DNA from: Euglena gracilis
Taxonomy: Eukaryota > Euglenida > Euglenophyceae > Euglenales
DNA: 64,000 nt
Assembly: GCA_039621445.1 (NCBI GenBank)
Contig: CP154954.1
Span: 37,805,703-37,869,702, forward strand
Reading direction: 5' to 3'
Shown: piece by piece, positions 29,582 to 41,632 of the stretch
Layout of the letters: each line of letters starts with the position of its first letter
How positions within the stretch are numbered: position 1 is the stretch's first letter
The notes under the pieces: model-generated
The model's database searches: none
What the model saw: only the letters and a program-made list of their open reading frames with translations
What the model was told of the DNA's origin: nothing
Position numbers and translations under genes: made by a program

Positions 29582-29600
29582 GTGCGGAGCCCGAGGGGTC
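29582..29600 (-). mobile_element. DIRS element C, outermost end
   Basis: GTGCGGAGCCCGAGGGGTC completes the terminal repeat that stops at 20286. It parallels B's own end (GTGCGGAGCCCGAGGTGTC), giving an apparent direct repeat across the boundary. Confidence 0.7.
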
Positions 29601-30159
29601 GGCCGCCATCCCCACGTTCGGCAAAAGCCATGCTTTTTATGGCGGTTCTTTTTTTAAAAAAAAAATGCCTAATAAAAATAAAGCAAACAGCAGAACTCCA
29701 TGGGGCAACGAACATTACAAAAGGGCAGTACCCAGCCAAACAAGCGACGGAAAAGCAAATGCACAGCACCTGATTTGCGCAATACTCCCTCGTGCCTTGG
29801 GAGAGAAGAACTCGAGGGACAGATTCAAATCTAGCAGACAAAAACAAAATGCCAATCCATTTGCCTTAAAAGACAATTCGAAAAATGAACAATCCAAAAT
29901 CAAAAACCAACACAACATTGCTTCCTTTGTGAAGAGAAGAAGGTCTGATCAAGTCAATTTCAACACCAAAAACACGCATTCAAAAATGCATCTGAACCAT
30001 ACCTTTTATTCATTTTGCTTACACTTCTTCAAAATAATTTTAAAGATCTTCTATACACAAGCAAATATATTGCATTACAATAATATGCACCTTCTGGCCC
30101 TTTTTGCACCCCTCCCCCAGCCCCATGGATATCCACCACTACCCTCCGGTCCAGGAGGG
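29601..30159. other. AT-rich unassigned spacer
   Basis: AT-rich, with AATAAAAATAAAG near 29670 and few long frames of meaning. A 203-codon plus frame (29563-30174) has biased composition (K, N, S, F) and starts inside a transposon end; I do not call it a gene. Confidence 0.4.
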
Positions 30160-31520
30160 GACACCCTCACCTAAACAGTGGTGGCCTGGGTGGCCAATTT
30201 TTCCCCCCTCCCCGCCCCTTCACCCCCATCCAAAATCCAAAAACCAACCTAAATGCTCCATCCTTATATCACTGAAAAACACACAACACACAAAAAACTC
30301 AAATCAGCTTTGCGCCTTTGGGAGGCGTGTTGGCAGCCAAAAAAAAATCGGAGGGTGTGGGGGGGGAGTGAAGAGGGGGGATCCGGGTAACCAACTCACT
30401 CCGATTGACTTTTGGATAGGACGGAGAGGACCAACCAGTCTTGGATATAAATGGTGATAGGTAGGAGAGGGGATCCCAAAGTTTGGAACCGGGGTCCAAT
30501 TTTTGCGGTGAAGGGGAAAAAATTCAAAAATCCGCTCCCACCCCATATGTCATCCTTTTCCCTGAACAAAAGAACTAAATGTTTGCCGGAGGCGTGTTCA
30601 GCCTGTTCGGGGGGGGGGGGAGGGGGGGCTTCATCACTTTTTTAGTCTCGAGATATTTTGACCACTTTTTTTTGTCGGAAGCCATTTGGACTACCCTCGG
30701 GGGGGGGTGTCAAAAAATTTTGGAAACTGCCACTTTGCGACTGGAATTTTTTGGGCGAGCCGGGCCCTTCCGCCCCCGGCGTCACTCCACTTTTGAAAAC
30801 CAGTCGCACTGAACCATCAGCACTACCCCCCCGGGGGGGGGGGGGGGTCACCAAAACTCAGTCACCTGCCAAAAAAAATTTTCCGGCGTCTCACCATTGC
30901 CCACTCCCGCCCCCCCCCGAGGGGGTCCAAAACCAGTGCCGTCACCCACCCCCCCTGGACTCTGCAATTGTCTGAGCCGGGGTCATGGTGATAATCCACC
31001 GCTTGGTGGCCCCAAATCATATTTTCCTCGAAACATCGAAAAAATAATTGCCCAACCCATGTGTTATGGCCTCCTGGACAAGGAAAAACTGTTTTGGCGC
31101 TGAAAATAAATGTTTTCGACCTCCAGCCCCCCGTTTTTCAGCCCGAAATCCATGCGTTTTGGGTTATTTTTGGTTCGAGTTTTTGAGCCGAGAATGAGTG
31201 TTTTTCGACCCCCCCCTCCCCGGCCCCCGATTTTTTAGCCCAAAACCCATGGGTTTTGGAACATTTCCCGGAAAAAATTCCGGAAATTTGTCAAAAATTT
31301 CTGGACACGCTGGGCCAGGCCGGGCCGGGCTGGTCCGCCCGGTCCTGCCGAGCGCCGGGCTGCCAGGCTGGGTCGCCGGGCCGGGCCGGGCTGGGCCAGG
31401 CTGCCCTGACTGCCACACGTCCCAAACACCTGCTGCAGCATGGAACCATCGCACACGTGAAGAGCTCAGCACTACACAAAACCTGGTTATAGTGGGGGTC
31501 ATTGAATTCTCGTCTCTTCT
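30160..31520 (+). repeat. Left edge of macrosatellite, divergent unit
   Basis: 30160-30370 matches the satellite unit block that starts ACACCCTCACCTAAACAGTGGTGG and passes through GGAGGCG(T/C)GTTGGCAGCC. 30980-31130 and 31300-31500 match the right-edge unit at 48755-48910 and 48920-49080. The rest (30380-30980) is G-rich unique-looking sequence with several 8-13-base G or C runs. No gene. Confidence 0.65.
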
Positions 31521-32067
31521 GAGTTAGAGCGAAGCTTACAACCGTTTTTTTCTTTTCAGTCGCAGGACACTGGATATCGAGTTTCCGAATCACCTCCATT
31601 TGACCCACAACTCCCCGCCAGGCCCGAGTTACTCACCCGCGAAGCGGTCCAAACTGGGTAGGATTGGCCCGCGCCCCCCCTCTTCTGGCTCTGCCATTTC
31701 GCCGGGGTTCAGAAATTGGTAAAAAATCGATTTTTTTTTAAAAAATATCTCGAGAAAACGTACATTATTTCTGGAAGTTGGCAACTTGGCGTACCGGCCT
31801 GACCCGGCCCGACACGGCCCGGCCTGCAGCCCGGTCGCCCAGTCCAGAATTCTTTTGACCCGAAAATTTTTTCGCTTTTTTTAAATTTGTTAACCCGAAA
31901 GTGACCCAGAACACATGGGTTTCATGGGTTCGGGCCACAGACGGGGCCCCGGGGTCAAAAAATGCTGGTTTTTGGCTCGAAAACAGTTTTTCCTGGTCCG
32001 GGAGGCCAAAAAACAAGGTTCTAGGCAGAAATTTTCGATGTTTTTCGACTTTTTTGATCCAGAGATG

Positions 32068-32077
32068 ACCCAAAGTG
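32068..32077. repeat. Left 10-bp target-site duplication
   Basis: ACCCAAAGTG, repeated at 35898-35907. Uninterrupted satellite units have a single copy in GAGATGACCCAAAGTGCATGG. Confidence 0.8.
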
Positions 32078-35000
32078 GGCTCCCGGATCTGGCCTGGGGG
32101 GGGGGGGTTGTGGGCCGACCCTAGGGTCGGCCCACGGTCGCCAAAGGTCGCCAAAGGTCGCTATAGTCGACCCCCCCCCCGAGGCTGTGGAGTGGGTGGC
32201 GACCCTAGAAACCCTTTGTGGGCCGACCCTAGGGTCGACTTAGGGTCGGCCCACCCCACGACCTCCCCCCCCCCCTACAACCCTAGGGTCGACTTAGGGT
32301 CGGCCCACCCCACGACCTCCCCCCCCCTCCAAAGAAAAAAATGAAATTTTCGGACCGTTTTTAGGGGACAAATCCTTTCTGTAACCCAGCTGTTTTGGGG
32401 GGCAAATCCCTGTTGTTGCCCAACTGTTGGAGGGTCCCAAAATAACAAAATTCCTTGTGTTACCCACCCGTTTTGGGGGACAAATCCCTTTTGTTGGCCA
32501 ACTGTTCGAGGGCCCCAGAATAACAAAAATCCCTTGTGTTGCCCACCCGTTTTGGGGGGCAAATCCCTTTTCTGGCCCAACTGTTCGAGGGCCCCAAAAT
32601 AAAAAATCCCTTGTGTAACCCAGCCGTTTTGGGGGCCAAATCCCTTTTGTTGGCCAACTGTTCGAGGGCCCCAGAATAACAAAAATCCCTTGTGTTGCCC
32701 ACCCGTTTTGGGGGGCAAATCCCTTTTCTGGCCCAACTGTTCGAGGGCCCCAAAATAAAAAATCCCTTGTGTAACCCAGCCGTTTTGGGGGCCAAATCCC
32801 TTTTGTTGCCCAACTGTCCCAGGGCCCCAAAAGAAAAAAAATCCCTTGTGTTACCCAGCCGTTTTGGGGGGGAAATCCCTTTTCTTGCCCAACTGTTCGA
32901 GGGCCCCAAAATAATAAAATCCCTTGTGTTACCCACCCGTTTTGGGGAGCAAATCCCTTTTGTTTCCCAACTGTTCGAGGGCCCCAAAATAAAAAAAAAT
33001 CCCTTGTGTTACCCAGCCGTTTTGGAGAGGCAAATCCCTTTTGTTGCCCAACTGTTCGAGGGCCCCAAAATAACAAAATCCCTTGTGTTCCCGACCCGTT
33101 TTGGAGGGCAAATCCCTTTTGTTGCCCAGCTGATTTGGGGGGCAAAACCCTTTTGTTGCCCAACTATTCGAGGGCCCCAAAATAACAAAATCCCTTGTGT
33201 TACCCAGCCGTTTTGGGGGCAAATCCCTTGTGTTGCTCAACTGTCCCAGGGCCCCAAAATAACAAAATCCCTTGTGTTACGGACCCGTTTTGGGAGGCAA
33301 ATCCCTTGTGTAACCCAGCCGTTTTGGGGGGCAAATCCCTTTTCTTGCCCAACTGTTCGAGGGCCCCCCCAAAAAAAATCCCTTGTGTTACCCAGCCGTT
33401 TTGGGAGGCAAATCCCTTTTGTTGCCCAACTGTTCGAGGGCCCCAAAATAACAAAATCCCTTGTGTTGGGGGGCAAATCCCTTTTGTTGCCCAACTACTC
33501 GAGGGCCCCAAATGAACAAAATCCCTTGTGTTACCCACCCGTTTTGAGGGCAAATCCCTTGTGTAACCAAACTGATTTGGGGGGCAAAACCCTTTTGTTG
33601 CTCAACTGTTCGAGGGCCCCAAAATAACAAAATCCCTTGTGTTACCCACCCGTTTTGGGGGGCAAATCCCTTGTGTAACCAAACTGATTTGGGGGGCAAA
33701 TCCCTTTTGTTGCCCAACTGTTCGAGGGCCCCAAAATAACAAAATCCCTTGTGTTACCCACCCGTTTTGGGGGCAAATCCCTTGTGAAACCGAACTGATT
33801 TGGGGGGCAAAACCCTTTTGTTGCTCAACTGTTCGAGGGCCCCAAAATAACAAAATCCCTTGTGTTACCCACCCGTTTTGGGGGACAAATCCCTTTTGTT
33901 GCCCAACTGTTCGAGGGCCCCAAAATAACAAAATCCCTTGTGTTACCCACCCGTTTTGGGGGGCAAATCCCTTTTGTTGCCCAACTGTTCGAGGACCCCA
34001 AAATAACAAAATCCCTTGTGTTACCCACCCGTTTTGGGGGGCAAATCCCTTGTGTAACCAAACTGATTTGGGGGGCAAATCCCTTTTGTTGCCCAACTGT
34101 TCGAGGGCCCCAAAATAACAAAATCCCTTGTGTTACCCACCCGTTTTGGGGGCAAATCCCTTTTGTTGCTCAACTGTTCGAGGGCCCCAAAACAACATAA
34201 TCCCTTGTGTTACCCACCTGTTTTGGGGGCAAATACCTTGTGCAACCCAACTGATTTGGGGGGCAAAACCCTTTTGTTGCTCAACTGTTCGAGGGCCCCA
34301 AAATAACAAAATCCCTTGTGTTACCCACCCGTTTTGGGGGCAAATCCCTTGTGAAACCCAAATGATTTGGTGGGCAAAACCCTTTCGTTGCCCAACTGTT
34401 CGAGGGCCCCAAAATAACAAAATCCCTTGTGTTACCCACCCCTTTTGGGGGCAAATCCCTTTTGTTGCCCAACTGTTCGAGGGCCCCAAAATAACAAAAT
34501 CCCTTGTGTTACCCACCCATTTTGGGGGAAAATCCCTTTTGTTGCTCAACTGTTCGAGGGCCCCAAAATAACAAAATCCCTTGTGTTACCCACCCGTTTT
34601 GGGGGCAAATCCCTTGTGTTGCTCAACTGTCCCAGGGCCCCAAATTAACAAAATCCCTTGTGTTACCCACCCGTTTTGAGGGAAAATCCCTTGTGAAACC
34701 CAACTGATTTGGGGGGCAAATCCCTTTTGTTGCTCAACTGTTCGAGGGCCCCAAAATAACAAAATCCCTTGTGTTACCCACCCGTTTTGGGGGGCAAATC
34801 CCTTGTGAAACCCAACTGATTTGGGGGGCAAAACCCTTTTGTTGCCCAACTGTTCGAGGGCCCCAAATTAACAAAATCCCTTGTGTTACCCACCCGTTTT
34901 GGGGGGCAAATCCCTTGTGAAACCCAACTGATTTGGTGGGCAAAACCCTTTCGTTGCCCAACTGTTCGAGGGCCCCAAAATAACAAAATCCCTTGTGTTA

Positions 35001-35897
35001 CCCACCCGTTTTGGGGGGCAAATCCCTTGTGTAACCGAACTGATTTGGGGGGCAAATCCCTTTTGTTGCCCAACTGTTCGAGGGCCCCAAAATAACAAAA
35101 TCCCTTGTGTTACCCACCCGTTTTGGGGGCAAATCCCTTGTGAAACCCAACTGATTTGGTGGGCAAAACCCTTTCGTTGCCCAACTGTTCGAGGGCCCCA
35201 AAATAACAAAATCCCTTGTGTTACCCACCCGTTTTGGGGGCAAATCCGTTTTGTTGCCCAACTGTTCGAGGGCCCCAAAATAACAAAATCCCTTGTGTTA
35301 CCCACCCGTTTTGGGGGGCAAATCCCTTTTGTTGCTCAACTGTTCGAGGGCCCCAAAATAACAAAATCCCTTGTGTTACCCACCCGTTCTGGGGGCAAAT
35401 CCCTTGTGTTGCCCAACTGTTCGAGGGCCCCAAATTAACAAAATCCCTTGTGTTACCCACCCGTTTTGGGGGGCAAATCCCTTGTGAAACCCAACTGATT
35501 TGGGGGGCAAAACCCTTTTGTTGCCCAACTGTTCGAGGGCGCCAAAATAACAAAATCCCTTGTGTTACCCACCCGTTTTGGGGGGCAAATACCTTGTGCA
35601 ACCCAACTGATTTCGAGGGCCCCAAAATAACAAAATCCCTTGTGTTACCCACCCAGGGTTTTGGGGGGCAAATCCCTTGTGAAACCCAACTGATTTGGGG
35701 GGCGGAGGTCGTGGGGTGGGCCGACCCTAGGGTCGGCCCACGACCCTAAGGCGACCCTGGGGTCGGCGACCCTAGGGTCGGCCCACTAGGGGGGTCTCGC
35801 GGACGGCTCCTTGGGCGACCTTTGGCGACCGTTGGCGACCGTGGGCCGACCCCAGGGTCGGCCCACAACCCCTCCCCCCAGGCCAGATCTACACCCC
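32078..35897. mobile_element. TIR transposon carrying a minisatellite (Mutator-like?)
   Basis: An insertion in a satellite unit. Terminal inverted repeats of about 80 bp: left GATCTGGCCTGGGGG (from 32086), TTGTGGGCCGACCCTAGGGT, then CGGTCGCCAAAGGTCGCC; right is the inverted copy, ending CCCCCAGGCCAGATC (35890). Flanked by a 10-bp target duplication. The interior is an array of about 36 short tandem units and no transposase, so it is non-autonomous. Long TIRs with a 9-11-bp duplication are typical of Mutator-like elements; the assignment is inference. Just inside the TIRs are palindromes around GGGCCGACCCTAGGGTCGGCCC. Confidence 0.78.
32370..35705 (+). repeat. Minisatellite of 77-81 and 112-bp units
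   Basis: About 36 units, each with CAAATCCCTTTTGTTGCCCA, ACTGTTCGAGGGCCCC, AAAATAACAAAATCCC and TTGTGTTACCCACCCGTTTT. Many have an extra 32-34-bp module (CTTGTG.AACCCAACTGATTTGGGGGGC) that makes them 112 bp. Each unit is itself two related halves of roughly 37-42 bp (AAATCCCTT.TGT..CCCA). Long frames exist in several frames on both strands simply because the unit lacks stops; I do not call any a gene. Confidence 0.9.
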
Positions 35898-35907
35898 ACC
35901 CAAAGTG
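35898..35907. repeat. Right 10-bp target-site duplication
   Basis: ACCCAAAGTG, partner of 32068-32077; continues into the normal satellite sequence CATGGGATTCGGGCC. Confidence 0.8.
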
Positions 35908-37463
35908 CATGGGATTCGGGCCAGAAACGGGGGGTGGGGGGGGCAGGGGGGAGTTTGAAAAACACTCATTTTGGCATGAGAACAGTTTTTCGGGTATGGG
36001 AGGCCAAAAGAACACCGTTTGGAACAAGAAAATTTTTCCGATGTTTTTCGACTTTTTTGACCTAAAAATGGCCAAAACGGCTTAGTCAAAATAGGCCAAA
36101 ACTGTACAAAATGACCGAAATTGACCAAGAAGGGGCCATAACTCAGGATGGGCGGGGAGTTGCGAGGAAATCAAGATACTGTTAGACAGGGCATTTTAAG
36201 GGCTTCAATTTATTTCTCGGAAATTTCCTTTAATTCCCCACCATTTTTAAGAAATCTCAGAAAATCGACTTTTCGACCCCCTCCAAAAAAAAAGCGGCCA
36301 AAACGGCTAGTCGCAAGCCTGCCGTGCAGTTTTGGGCCGTCAATCGGCCATATTTGGCGGGGCAGCTGCGGGGAAATCAAAGTATTGTTGGATAGGGCAA
36401 TTTAAGGGCTTCAATTTAGGTCTCTGCACATTTCTTTTTGACTTTGTATCATTGCCGAAATATTTGGAAACCTGATTTTTTGCCAAAAAAAAACGCCCCC
36501 CCCCCCAAAACACCCCAAAATGACCATTTATGGCCATAAAAGCGCGCCAGAACACAGGCCAGGCATGTTGGCAGCCAAAAAAAAAACGGCGTTCAGGGGA
36601 GGGGGAGGTGATAGAGGGCCTCCAGGGAAACATTTGCTGATCGACAACCAGAACAGCGCGGCAGGCTTCCAACTCATCCTTTCTGGCCGATTTCTGGGCC
36701 AAAAAAAAAATCGATTTTGCTGATTTTTTTGAAAAATGGTGGGGAATCAAAGGAAATGTACAGAGACCTACTTGGAGCCCTAAAAATGCCCTGTCTAACA
36801 GTATTTTGATTTCCCCGTAACTTCTCGCCCAACCCAAATTTCGGCCCATTTTTTTTGGCCAATTCTGGCCATTTTGTACAATTTTGGCCTATTTTGACTT
36901 CAGCCGTTTTTTGGCCATTTTTAGGTCAAAAAGGTCGGAAAAAAATCCCCAAAGCAATGTTTTTTTTTGGCCTCCCAGACCCGGAAAAACTGTTTTCAGG
37001 CAATGGTTTGAACAAGGTGAAAGAAAACCATTTATGTGCTGCACTCTAACATCACTGGCCTGCATTACAAACTTTTTGGCAACAGGACCCCCCGAAAATG
37101 TGATGCAAAACCACAGCAGGTTTCGATATAAAGAACATATACACCCTCACCTAAACAGTGGTGGCCTGGGTGGCCAATTTTTGGCCCGGCTCGAAGCGCC
37201 GGGCCGAAAAATCTTCACCCCCAAAAAATCCAAAAGTCCTCAACCTAAACCCCACACACCCTTCCTCCTTATATCAGAACCCTGAACACACACAAAAACG
37301 CACACAAAAAACTCAAATTCAGCTTTGCGTCTTTGGGAGGCGCGTTGGCAGCCAAAAAAAAAACGGGGTTCGGGGGGGGGGGGGTAATAGAGGGCTTCCA
37401 GATGTACCGACACTTCCGGAATTAATGTACGTTTTCTCGAGGTATTTTTGGCTTGTCTGTTTT

Positions 37464-39534
37464 GAGTTAGAGCGAAGCTTACAACCGTGTTTTTCTTTTC
37501 AGTCGCAGGACACTGGATATCGAGTTTCCGAATCACCTCCATTTGACCCCCAACTCCCCGCCAGGCCCGAGTTACTCACCCACGAAGCGGTCCAAACTAG
37601 GTAGGATTGGCCCGCGCCCCCCCTCTTCTGGCTCTGCCATTTCGCCGGGGTTCAGAAATTGGTAAAAAATCGATTTTTTTTAAAAAAATATCTCGAGAAA
37701 ACGTACATTATTTCTGGAAGTTGGCAACTTGGCGTATCGGCCTGGCCCGGCCCGACACGGCCCGGCCTGCAGCCCGGTCGCCCAGTCCAGAATTCTTTTG
37801 ATCCGAAAATTTTTTCGCTTTTTTTTAAAATTTTTCATGGGTTCACGGTTTCATGGGTTCGGGCCACAGACGGGGCCCCAGGGGTCAAAAAATGCTGGTT
37901 TTGGGCTCGAAAACAGTTTTTCCTGGTCCGGGAGGCCAAAAAACAAGGTTCTAGGCAGAAATTTTCGATGTTTTTCGACTTTTTTGATCCAGAGATGACC
38001 CAAAGTGCATGGGATTCGGGCCAGAAACGGGGGGTGGGGGGGGGGGCAGGAGGGGGGGTTGAAAAACTCTCATTTTGGCATGAGAACAGTTTTTCGGGTA
38101 TGGGAGGCCAAAAGAACACCGTTTGGAACAAGAAAATTTTTCCGATGTTTTTCGACTTTTCTGACCTAAAAATGGCCAAAACGGCTTAGTCAAAATAGGC
38201 CAAAACTGTACAAAATGACCGAAATTGACCAAGAAGGGGCCATAACTCAGGATGGGCGGGGAGTTGCGAGGAAATCAAGATACTGTTAGACAGGGCATTT
38301 TAAGGGCTTCAATTTATTTCTCGGAAATTTCCTTTAATTCCCCACCATTTTTAAGAAATCTCAGAAAATCGACTTTTCGACCCCCTCCAAAAAAAAGCGG
38401 CCAAAACGGCTAGTCGCAAGCCTGCCGTGCAGTTTTGGGCCGTCAATCGGCCATATTTGGCGGGGCAGCTGCGGGGAAATCAAAATATTGTTGGATAGGG
38501 CAATTTAAGGGCTTCAATTTAGGTCTCTGCACATTTCTTTTGACTTTGTATCATTGCCGAAATATTTGGAAACCTGATTCTTTGCCAAAAAACGCCCCCC
38601 ACACCCCAAAATGACCATTTATGGCCATAAGGGAGGCCAGGCATGTTGGCAGCCAAAAAAAAAACGGCGTTCAGGGGAGGGGGAGGTGATAGAGGGCCTC
38701 CAGGGAAACATTTGCTGATCGACAACCAGAACAGCGCGGCAGGCTTCCAACTCATCCTTTCTGGCCGATTTCTGGGCCAAAAAAAAAATCGATTTTGCTG
38801 ATTTTTTTGAAAAATGGTGGGGAATCAAAGGAAATGTACAGAGACCTACTTGGAGCCCTAAAAATGCCCTGTCTAACAGTATTTTGATTTCCCCGTAACT
38901 TCTCGCCCAGCCCAAGTTTCGGCCCATTTTTTTGGCCAATTCTGGCCATTTTGTACAATTTTGGCCTATTTTGACTTCAGCCGTTTTTTGGCCATTTTTA
39001 GGTCAAAAAGGTCGGAAAAAAATCCCCAAAACAATGTTTTTTTGGCCTCCCAGACCCGGAAAAACTGTTTTCAGGCAATGGTTTGAACAAGGTGAAAGAA
39101 AAACCATTTATGTGCTGCACTCTAACATCACTGGCCTGCATTACAAACTTTTTGGCAATAGGACCCCCCGAAAATGTGATGCAAAACCACAGCAGGTTTC
39201 GATATAAAGAACATATACACCCTCACCTAAACAGTGGTGGCCTGGGTGGCCAATTTTTGGCCCGGCTCGAAGCGCCGGGCCGAAAAATCTTCACCCCCAA
39301 AAAATCCAAAAGTCCTCAACCTAAACCCCACACACCCTCCCTCCTTATATCAGAACCCTGAACACACACAAAAACGCACACAAAAAACTCAAATTCAGCT
39401 TTGCGTCTTTGGGAGGCGCGTTGGCAGCAAAAAAAAAAAAACGGGGTTGGGGGGTGGGGGGGGGGTAATAGAGGGCTTCCAGATGTACCGACACTTCCGG
39501 AATTAATGTACGTTTTCTCGAGATTGTCTGTTTT
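37464..39534 (+). repeat. Macrosatellite unit 2 (2071 bp)
   Basis: Anchor-to-anchor unit. Has a short deletion near 38580-38640 that removes the GCGCGCCAGAACAC block seen in other units. Each unit also holds an 8-bp perfect stem GGCCCGGC-TCGAA-GC-GCCGGGCC (39258 here) and a G-rich tract of variable length. Confidence 0.85.
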
Positions 39535-41632
39535 GAGTTAGAGCGAAGCTTACAACCGTGTTTTTCTTTTCAGTCGCAGGACACTGGATATCGAGTTTCC
39601 GAATCACCTCCATTTGACCCCCAACTCCCCGCCAGGCCCGAGTTACTCACCCGCGAAGCGGTCCAAACTGGGTAGGATTGGCCCGCGCCCCCCCTCTTCT
39701 GGCTCTGCCATTTCGCCGGGGTTCAGAAATCGGTAAAAAATCGATTTTTTTTAAAAAAATATCTCGAGAAAACGTACATTATTTCTGGAAGTTGGCAACT
39801 TGGCGTATCGGCCTGGCCCGGCCCGACACGGCCCGGCCTGCAGCCCGGTCGCCCAGTCCAGAATTCTTTTGACCCGAAATTTTTTTCGCTTTTTTAAATT
39901 TTTCATGGGTTCACGGTTTCATGGGTTCGGGCCACAGACGGGGCCCCAGGGGTCAAAAAATGCTGGTTTTTGGCTCGAAAACAGTTTTTCCTGGTCCGGG
40001 AGGCCAAAAAACAAGGTTCTAGGCAGAAATTTTCGATGTTTTTCGACTTTTTTGATCCAGAGATGACCCAAAGTGCATGGGATTCGGGCCAGAAACGGGG
40101 GGTGGGGGGGGCAGGGGGGAGGTTGAAAAACACTCATTTTGGCATGAGAACAGTTTTTCGGGTATGGGAGGCCAAAAGAACACCGTTTGGAACAATAAAA
40201 TTTTTCCGATGTTTTTCGACTTTTTTGACCTAAAAATGGCCAAAACGGCTTAGTCAAAATAGGCCAAAACTGTACAAAATGACCGAAATTGACCAAGAAG
40301 GGGCCATAACTCAGGATGGGCGGGGAGTTGCGAGGAAATCAAGATACTGTTAGACAGGGCATTTTAAGGGCTTCAATTTATTTCTCGGAAATTTCCTTTA
40401 ATTCCCCACCATTTTTAAGAAATCTCAGAAAATCGACTTTTCGACCCCCTCCAAAAAAAAAGCGGCCAAAACGGCTAGTCGCAAGCCTGCCGTGCAGTTT
40501 TGGGCCGTCAATCGGCCATATTTGGCGGGGCAGCTGCGGGGAAATCAAAGTATTGTTGGATAGGGCAATTTAAGGGCTTCAATTTAGGTCTCTGCACATT
40601 TCTTTTTGACTTTGTATCATTGCCGAAATATTTGGAAACCTGATTTTTTGCCAAAAAACGCCCCCCCCCCAAAACACCCCAAAATGACCATTTATGGCCA
40701 TAAAAGCGCGCCAGAACACAGGCCAGGCATGTTGGCAGCCAAAAGAAAAACGGCGTTCAGGGGAGGGGGAGGTGATAGAGGGCCTCCAGGGAAACATTTG
40801 CTGATCGACAACCAGAACAGCGCGGCAGGCTTCCAACTCATCCTTTCTGGCCGATTTCTGGGCCAAAAAAAAAATCGATTTTGCTGATTTTTTTTGAAAA
40901 ATGGTGGGGAATCAAAGGAAATGTACAGAGACCTACTTGGAGCCCTAAAAATGCCCTGTCTAACAGTATTTTGATTTCCCCGTAACTTCTCGCCCAGCCC
41001 AAGTTTCGGCCCATTTTTTTGGCCAATTCTGGCCATTTTGTACAATTTTGGCCTATTTTGACTTCAGCCGTTTTTTGGCCATTTTTAGGTCAAAAAGGTC
41101 GGAAAAAAATCCCCAAAACAATGTTTTTTTGGCCTCCCAGACCCGGAAAAACTGTTTTCAGGCAATGGTTTGAACAAGGTGAAAGAAAACCATTTATGTG
41201 CTGCACTCTAACATCACTGGCCTGCATTACAAACTTTTTGGCAATAGGACCCCCCGAAAATGTGATGCAAAACCACAGCAGGTTTCGATATAAAGAACAT
41301 ATACACCCTCACCTAAACAGTGGTGGCCTGGGTGGCCAATTTTTGGCCCGGCTCGAAGCGCCGGGCCGAAAAATCTTCACCCCCAAAAAATCCAAAAGTC
41401 CTCAACCTAAACCCCACACACCCTCCCTCCTTATATCAGAACCCTGAACACACACAAAAACGCACACAAAAAACTCAAATTCAGCTTTGCGTCTTTGGGA
41501 GGCGCGTTGGCAGCCAAAAAAAAAAAACGGGGTTCGGGGGGGGGGGGGGGGGGGGAATAGAGGGCTTCCAGATGTACCGACACTTCCGGAATTAATGTAC
41601 GTTTTCTCGAGATATTTTGGCTTGTCTGTTTT
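39535..41632 (+). repeat. Macrosatellite unit 3 (2098 bp)
   Basis: Nearly identical to units 4 and 5 by eye; differs at homopolymers and scattered bases. Its G tract (41536-41555) is the longest in the array, about 20 G. Short frames recur in every unit with identical broken endings; no gene. Confidence 0.85.

Larger units (their letters stand above)
31521..37463 (+). repeat. Macrosatellite unit 1, interrupted by a TIR element
   Basis: Measured from anchor GAGTTAGAGCGAAGCTTAC (31521) to the next (37464) this is 5943 bp. Removing the 3820-bp insertion and its 10-bp duplication leaves about 2113 bp, one normal unit. It carries the edge variant GGCGTACCGGCCTGACCCGG and TTTGTTAACCCGAAAGTGACCC, shared only with the last unit. 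Confidence 0.8.

Noticed and set aside
32294-33163. 289-codon minus frame and 311-codon plus frame (32692-33627) full of repeats
   Set aside because: They are the minisatellite read in stop-free frames; equivalent frames exist on both strands along the whole array.
32336-35705. CRISPR-like array of regular repeats
   Set aside because: There are no unique spacers; units are contiguous and lie in a eukaryotic TIR element.
37180-37206. GGCCCGGC..GCCGGGCC stem as a transcription terminator
   Set aside because: It is a conserved feature of the satellite unit, but no transcript is known and stem plus loop alone is not evidence of termination in a eukaryote.
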